Source of the DNA: Actinomycetes bacterium
GTDB taxonomy: Bacteria > Actinomycetota > Acidimicrobiia > Acidimicrobiales > RAAP-2
Direction of reading: 5' to 3'
Length of the DNA: 9,863 nucleotides
NCBI GenBank assembly: GCA_021802025.1
Contig: JAKABC010000051.1
Coordinates: 1 to 9,863, forward strand
The notes beneath the pieces are model-generated. The model was given only the letters and a program-made list of their open reading frames with translations. It ran no database searches and was not told where the DNA came from. The position numbers and the translations under genes are program-made. Positions 6,632 through 9,863 of this stretch are shown here, one piece after another (within the stretch, counting starts at the first letter, position 1; each line of letters starts with the position of its first letter).

Positions 6632-7098
6632 GGGGCGAGTCGGGCGCAGTGGTCACGACGGGCGATCTGGGTCGTCACCGGTTCCCCCTGTCTGACGCGG
6701 GCACCCCGCACGAGGGCCCCGAGTGGGCAACGCGGTCACCTTAACGGCGGCGCTGTCGCGAGGGTTGGGCAACGCCGGTCGGAGAACCGGGCGCTCGCCA
6801 TCTCGCGAGAAGGTTGGCCGATCCGCCGTGGTGGCCCCGAACGTGGGGGCGCGGGTCCGGGCCCGGAGTCCTTGCGAGGCGACCGGCATCCCCGCGAGTC
6901 GAGCCGGGTCCCGTGGAGCCGTCGCCGTCCCCCCTGGGCGGAGACCCCGGGCGGATGTCGTCTGCAGTGAGGACCACCCCGGACGTCTCCTGGGGCCGGT
7001 CTCAGGTGAGGCGGGCCCGTGCCACGAGCGCGGTACGCCGGCCCTTGCTATGGTAACGGCGGCTTTGACGAGAAGCCGGAACAGCAAGGGGGGATGGC
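6632..7098. other. Gene-free divergent region with palindromes and a candidate leader
   Basis: This 467-bp stretch separates the minus-strand methyltransferase gene from the plus-strand small protein. Open frames on both strands are compositionally poor and show no family features, so I call none. Visible elements are a repeated 10-mer TGGGCAACGC (6724-6733 and 6766-6775), a perfect palindrome TCTCGCGAGA (6801-6810), and an imperfect inverted repeat GGAGAC/GTCTCC (6940-6945 and 6985-6990) with further pairing inside its arms. A -10-like box for the plus gene lies near the right end. Confidence 0.5.
7049..7054 (+). promoter_or_regulatory. Candidate -10 box before the small DUF4760-like gene
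   Basis: TATGGT (7049-7054) resembles TATAAT and would give a leader of about 38 nt containing the AAGGGGGG ribosome binding site (7086-7093). No strong -35 is visible. Confidence 0.4.
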
Positions 7099-7437
7099 GT
7101 GGCAAAGCACGAGGACGCGCTCATAGTTATTGAGCTGTCGCGGTGGTTCGACGAGATGGGTCTGCCGGAGGCGCTGAAGGAAGTCATGGCCGACAACTTC
7201 GACGTCGGCGACGGCTCGGTGGAGAGTGACGCGGTCAGGAAGGTCCTTAGGTTCGGCGAGACTATCGGGTCGCTGGTCAAGCACCGCGTCCTCGACTGGG
7301 ACCTCATCTCGGACCTCTACTGGTTCGAGGGCTGGTGGAAGCGGGTGGAGAAGTTCGCCCTCTACGAGCGCCAGGAGACCGGCGAGCCACGGATCTACGA
7401 GCACTTCGAGGCCATAGCCACTCGCCCCATCGCCTAG
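7099..7437 (+). CDS. Small DUF4760-like protein
   Basis: A 112-residue, soluble, mostly helical, acidic protein that resembles the DUF4760 family of unknown function. The resemblance rests on the pattern of a polar N-terminal helix followed by RFGETIGSLVKHRVLDWDLISDLYWFEGWWKRVEKFA (residues 51-87). This is reminiscent of the 'FFE..ALLVK.G.ID..L..D.F' arrangement in that family. It has no signal peptide or membrane segment. The GTG at 7099 follows an AAGGGGGG ribosome binding site with 5-nt spacing. An ATG at 7094 is in another frame that stops early. Codon use is less GC-strict than its neighbours (ATA, GTT, ATT, AGG and CTT occur), which may mean acquisition by transfer. The neighbouring exporter is 105 bp downstream. 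The function is unknown. Confidence 0.7.
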   Translation: MAKHEDALIVIELSRWFDEMGLPEALKEVMADNFDVGDGSVESDAVRKVLRFGETIGSLVKHRVLDWDLISDLYWFEGWWKRVEKFALYERQETGEPRIYEHFEAIATRPIA

Positions 7438-7447
7438 TCGGCGGCCC

Positions 7448-7488
7448 GGGGCCGCGGCCCCCGTATCTATTCGCGCGGGCGGCGCCCG
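7448..7488 (+). terminator. Possible weak hairpin terminator pair after the small gene
   Basis: GGGGCCGCGGCCCC (7448-7461) is a perfect palindrome able to form a 5-bp stem with a 4-nt loop. A second hairpin, CGGGC-GGC-GCCCG, lies at 7476-7488. Neither is followed by a T-run, so factor-independent termination would be weak; they may only attenuate transcription into the transporter gene. Confidence 0.3.
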
Positions 7489-7542
7489 TGGACTAGAACC
7501 CGGCCCGGCCCGGGACGAGGGCGCCTTCATTAAGGAGCGTCA

Positions 7543-8895
7543 GTGAGTTTGGCGCGTGACGAACTGACGTCGTCTCGTAAGGCCCTGTCCGACGTTTTCG
7601 CAAACGGGGCCCTACGACGAGTCTTCCTGGCCTTCGGCGGGTCGCTCATCGGCGACGGGGTCTTCGCCCTGAGCGCCGTCGTCTACGCCTACCGCCACGG
7701 CGGAGCGACGGCGGTGGGAATCCTCGCGGTCGTGCGCTACGTGGCGATCGCCACCGCGGCTCCGCTCACCTCGACCCTGGCGGACCAGTACGACCGCAAG
7801 TCGGTGATGGTGGTCTCGGACCTCGTCCGCCTGGTCCTGGTCGTGCTGGCGGCCGTCGCGGTGGGACTCGACGCCTCGCGCTGGCTGGTTTTCGGGCTCA
7901 TCGTCGTCGTGGGGCTGGCCGGCACCGCGTTCCGGCCGGCCCAAGCCTCCATCCTCCCCCGGCTCTCGACGAACGACGGCGAGCTCTCGGGTGCGAACGT
8001 CGTCTCCAGCACCATCGAGAGCGTGGGCTTCTTCGCGGGCCCGGCCGTCGCCGGGTTCCTGCTCGCATTCACCAACATCGCGACGGCCTTCGCCTTCGAC
8101 GCGCTGACCTTCGCCTGGTCGGCGCTTATCGTGCTGTCGATCCGCCGACCGACCCACGAGGGTGTGGCTCCCGGTGGTGCCACCGACTCCGCCGACGCGC
8201 CGAAGGCCGAGAGTTTCCTCGTCCGCGCGAGTCAGGGCTTCCGCCTAGTGGCGAAGAACCGGGACCTCTCGGTGCTCGTGGCGCTGTACGTCCTGCAGTG
8301 CGTGGTCGCGGGGGCCTCCGCGGTCTTCACGGTGGTAATCGCCATTCATCTGCTCCATATCGGGAGCAGCGGCCTCGGCCTGATGGAGGCGACCCTGGGG
8401 GTCGGCGGGCTCATCGGGGGCTTCGTCGCCCTCGCGCTCGCCGAGCGGGCCCGCATGGCGAGCGACTTCGGCCGCGGGGTCATCGTGTGGGCGGCGCCGC
8501 TGGTGCTGATAGCGCTCTGGCCGAGTCTGGGGTCGGCCCTCGTGGTGATGTGGCTGATCGGAGCGGCCAACTCGGTGGTGGACGTGAACGCGATCACCGT
8601 GCTCCAGCACGTGGTGCCCAACGAGCGACTGGCCCGGGTGCTCGGCGCCCTCGAGGCCGCCGAAGTCGGCGGGATGGCCCTGGGGTCTCTGGCCATGACG
8701 GTGTTGATCCACGCCGTGGGGCTGCGCGACGGGCTCGCGCTCATCGGGGTGGTCGTCTCGCTGGCGGTTCTGCCGGGGCTGCCGGCCATGAGACGCATAG
8801 ACGAGGCGGCCTTCGCCGAGGGAGTCGTCCACCGTCCGGGGGCGCACCAGGGTCCTCGCCACCTGCACCACCTGCGCTGGCGCCACGCTCGCTGA
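7543..8895 (+). CDS. MFS transporter (MFS_3/EntS-like exporter), lacking the usual C-terminal cNMP domain
   Basis: A 450-residue major facilitator of the inner membrane, likely an exporter of the EntS/MFS_3 type. About 12 hydrophobic segments are visible. Motif A appears as LADQYDRK (79-86) in the first cytoplasmic loop. FRPAQASILPRLSTNDGELSGAN and a conserved glycine-rich FAGPAVAGFLL follow. A polar loop at about 200-235 separates the two halves. HVVPNERLARVLGALEAAEVGGMALGSL is the conserved C-terminal-half loop. GTG at 7543 follows AAGGAG by 5 nt. Many actinobacterial relatives continue after a conserved R-x-I-D into a cyclic-nucleotide-binding domain. Here RRID (417-420) is followed by only 30 residues, ending in a His-rich tail (His430, 435, 440, 442, 443, 448). 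The substrate is unknown. Confidence 0.87.
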   Translation: MSLARDELTSSRKALSDVFANGALRRVFLAFGGSLIGDGVFALSAVVYAYRHGGATAVGILAVVRYVAIATAAPLTSTLADQYDRKSVMVVSDLVRLVLVVLAAVAVGLDASRWLVFGLIVVVGLAGTAFRPAQASILPRLSTNDGELSGANVVSSTIESVGFFAGPAVAGFLLAFTNIATAFAFDALTFAWSALIVLSIRRPTHEGVAPGGATDSADAPKAESFLVRASQGFRLVAKNRDLSVLVALYVLQCVVAGASAVFTVVIAIHLLHIGSSGLGLMEATLGVGGLIGGFVALALAERARMASDFGRGVIVWAAPLVLIALWPSLGSALVVMWLIGAANSVVDVNAITVLQHVVPNERLARVLGALEAAEVGGMALGSLAMTVLIHAVGLRDGLALIGVVVSLAVLPGLPAMRRIDEAAFAEGVVHRPGAHQGPRHLHHLRWRHAR

Positions 8896-9568
8896 CTAGG
8901 TCACTCCCGAGATGGCGGGTCCTATTCCCGTCACCCTTCCGGGCGGCCGCGGAGACCCGTTCGTCACCGTGACGGTGCGTCGGTCGGACCACATCGCCGA
9001 CGTTCCCCGGTGACTGTCCGGATTAACCCAGCCCGGCCCGAGGCCGTCTCGAACTGGGCCCCTCGTCCGAGCGCCGGTGGCGAGACGAGACTTAGTTGCG
9101 CTTTCACCATTGCGCGAGTGAGTGACTGTTCCTTCAGGTAGTTGAGCCGACGAGAACCCAGGGTCTAGCGGGCCAAGTCTGTGCGGTGGTGAAATAGCAA
9201 GTGGTGAGTAGTGCTCCCCACGTGGGTCAGGCCGAACACCCTGTGGCCGCCCGGCGAACCTGGCCGTGCTCGAACCGGGGGTACCAAGCAGAGGACGCAC
9301 CCCAGACCATCGACGGAGATCGCCACTAAATATCCCGAGGAATTAGAGCCCTGGTTCAAGCCCGTCGGGCGCTCATCGAAAGAGTCCTCTGGCCTTGTGT
9401 CATAGATAACTGGCCCACTCGCCGACACGCTTCCTCGGTCGACTCGAATCAGTTCTGTACACCTTGTCCATCATCACGGACCATTGGAAATGCGCGGCAC
9501 TCCGTCTTGACTGCCGACCGATCACGGGGTGGCACGAGTCGTTGGGGCGTATCCGATGTGACGCGCCC
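8896..9568. other. Long gene-free stretch with scattered palindromes
   Basis: I see no supported gene in this 673-bp region. Short open frames on both strands (for example minus 9428-9165) lack ribosome binding sites and family features. Composition is less GC-rich toward the right. Elements seen are CACCGT-G-ACGGTG (8965-8977), a branched hairpin at 9062-9089, a perfect palindrome CCCACGTGGG (9217-9226), and a 7-mer GTGGTGA repeated at 9186-9192 and 9201-9207. No tRNA or rRNA is recognised. Confidence 0.5.
9062..9089. repeat. Two-tier inverted repeat (hairpin) downstream of the MFS gene
   Basis: CTCGTC (9062-9067) pairs with GACGAG (9084-9089). Inside, CGCC (9072-9075) pairs with GGCG (9079-9082) across a GGT loop, giving a two-tier stem with an asymmetric internal loop. 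There is no T-run after it. It could end the MFS transcript with Rho, or be part of an RNA; the pairing is seen, the role is not. Confidence 0.4.
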
Positions 9569-9597
9569 TTGCGAAATTCTCACCGGTGTGAAATAGT
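9569..9597 (+). promoter_or_regulatory. Candidate -35/-10 promoter for the secreted-protein gene
   Basis: TTGCGA (9569-9574) and AATAGT (9592-9597) each match 4 of 6 positions of TTGACA and TATAAT and are separated by the ideal 17 bp. Transcription would begin near 9604 and give a leader of about 90 nt. The spacer is occupied by a palindrome, listed separately. Confidence 0.5.
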
Positions 9598-9601
9598 CAC
9601 A
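9575..9601. promoter_or_regulatory. Overlapping operator-like palindromes in the promoter spacer and -10 region
   Basis: TTCTCACCGGTGTGAA (9577-9592) is palindromic except for one T/T pair and is centred on the perfect CACCGGTG (9581-9588). Overlapping it, TGTGA-AATAG-TCACA (9587-9601) has the half-sites of a CRP-type operator but a 5-bp rather than 6-bp spacer. Their placement between -35 and -10, and over -10, would suit repression. The regulator is unknown. Confidence 0.45.
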
Positions 9602-9620
9602 GCAAATTTAGAGAAATTCT

Positions 9621-9655
9621 CGCGTGTCGCGTGTCGCGTGTCGCGTGTCGCGAGT
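9621..9655. repeat. 7-bp tandem repeat, (CGCGTGT)x4 plus one variant copy
   Basis: Four exact copies of CGCGTGT (9621-9648) are followed by CGCGAGT (9649-9655). The array is bounded by CTCGCG (9619-9624) and CGCGAG (9649-9654), which can pair. It lies in the presumed 5' leader, 40 bp before the ATG of the secreted protein, and is not in a coding frame. Confidence 0.9.
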
Positions 9656-9694
9656 TGGGGGCGGGGGTCGTTGATGGGTAGCCCAAGGAAAGAG

Positions 9695-9863
9695 ATGCGT
9701 CGCGCCGCTACTGCATTCCTCACGTTGTCGCTGATATCGGGGACGGGCATCATAGGTTCGTTCATTACCCCCGCGGGCGCCTCGACGCCGATCAACCCGG
9801 TCTCGCAACGCAGCGCGCCACCTCGCCCCGCAGCGGGTACTACTAGTCCTCGAGTGGATGGTT
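9695..9863 (+). CDS. Secreted protein with Sec signal peptide, N-terminal fragment
   Basis: The window ends 56 codons into this gene. The N-terminus MRRAATAFLTLSLISGTGII is a classical signal peptide: two arginines, a hydrophobic core at about residues 4-24, then ITPAGA before a likely signal peptidase I site between Ala29 and Ser30. The mature start STPINPVSQRSAPPRPAAGTTS is rich in Pro, Ser and Thr, as in linkers of exported or cell-wall proteins. ATG 9695 is chosen because AAGGA (9685-9689) lies 5 nt upstream; an in-frame ATG at 9674 would add MGSPRKE and cannot be excluded. The frame stays open to the edge, and the hydrophobic/AxA pattern makes chance unlikely. The mature function cannot be inferred. 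A promoter with palindromes and a tandem repeat precede it. Confidence 0.7.
   Translation, partial: MRRAATAFLTLSLISGTGIIGSFITPAGASTPINPVSQRSAPPRPAAGTTSPRVDG

Noticed and set aside
6653..7105. A 150-codon minus-strand frame and an overlapping plus-strand frame at 6723-7133
   Set aside because: Both are rich in Arg, Pro and Gly, without ribosome binding sites or recognisable motifs, and they contradict each other.
9353..9362. GGTTCAAGCC, resembling a tRNA T-loop
   Set aside because: The flanks do not form a T-stem, and no acceptor, D or anticodon arms are present on either strand.
9165..9428. An 87-codon minus-strand frame and a 64-codon plus-strand frame at 9211-9405
   Set aside because: Neither has a ribosome binding site or family features; I cannot support either as a gene.
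9621..9655. CRISPR-like array
   Set aside because: Units are 7 bp and directly adjacent with no spacers, so it is a simple tandem repeat.

Overview
The window is GC-rich bacterial DNA with dense GC-ending codons, frequent GTG starts, and at least two starts that look leaderless (a TANNNT box only a few bases before a GTG). This points to an actinomycete-type organism (Actinomycetota), perhaps an Acidimicrobiia-like lineage. The phylum is an inference from composition and gene style, not from a marker gene.

Layout. At the left edge a thiolase runs off the window on the minus strand (1-849). It is divergent from a PaaI-like hotdog thioesterase (918-1349, plus). The two acyl-CoA enzymes share a 68-bp intergenic region holding a perfect 9-bp inverted repeat. 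From about 6631 down to 1306 the minus strand carries a compact series: a UbiE-like methyltransferase overlapping a divergent UbiA-like membrane protein by 4 bp; a 113-bp gap; cysK and cysE, translationally coupled (the two-step L-cysteine pathway from serine); a class III PLP aminotransferase; and a DUF347/COG4705 four-repeat membrane protein. The last of these overlaps the thioesterase gene tail to tail by 44 bp.

The strand then switches. After a 467-bp gene-free stretch come a small DUF4760-like protein (7099-7437) and an MFS exporter-like protein (7543-8895). The exporter's usual C-terminal cyclic-nucleotide-binding domain is missing. A stretch of roughly 800 bp follows with no convincing gene but several palindromes and hairpins. 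It ends in a candidate promoter whose spacer contains a near-perfect palindrome, a 7-bp tandem repeat in the presumed leader, and the first 56 codons of a secreted protein with a signal peptide, cut by the window end.

Most of the window is ordinary metabolism. I found no clearly new defence, mobile or biosynthetic system. The best leads are the regulatory region in front of the secreted protein (9569-9694), the UbiA-like/UbiE-like gene pair, and the thiolase leader inverted repeat.
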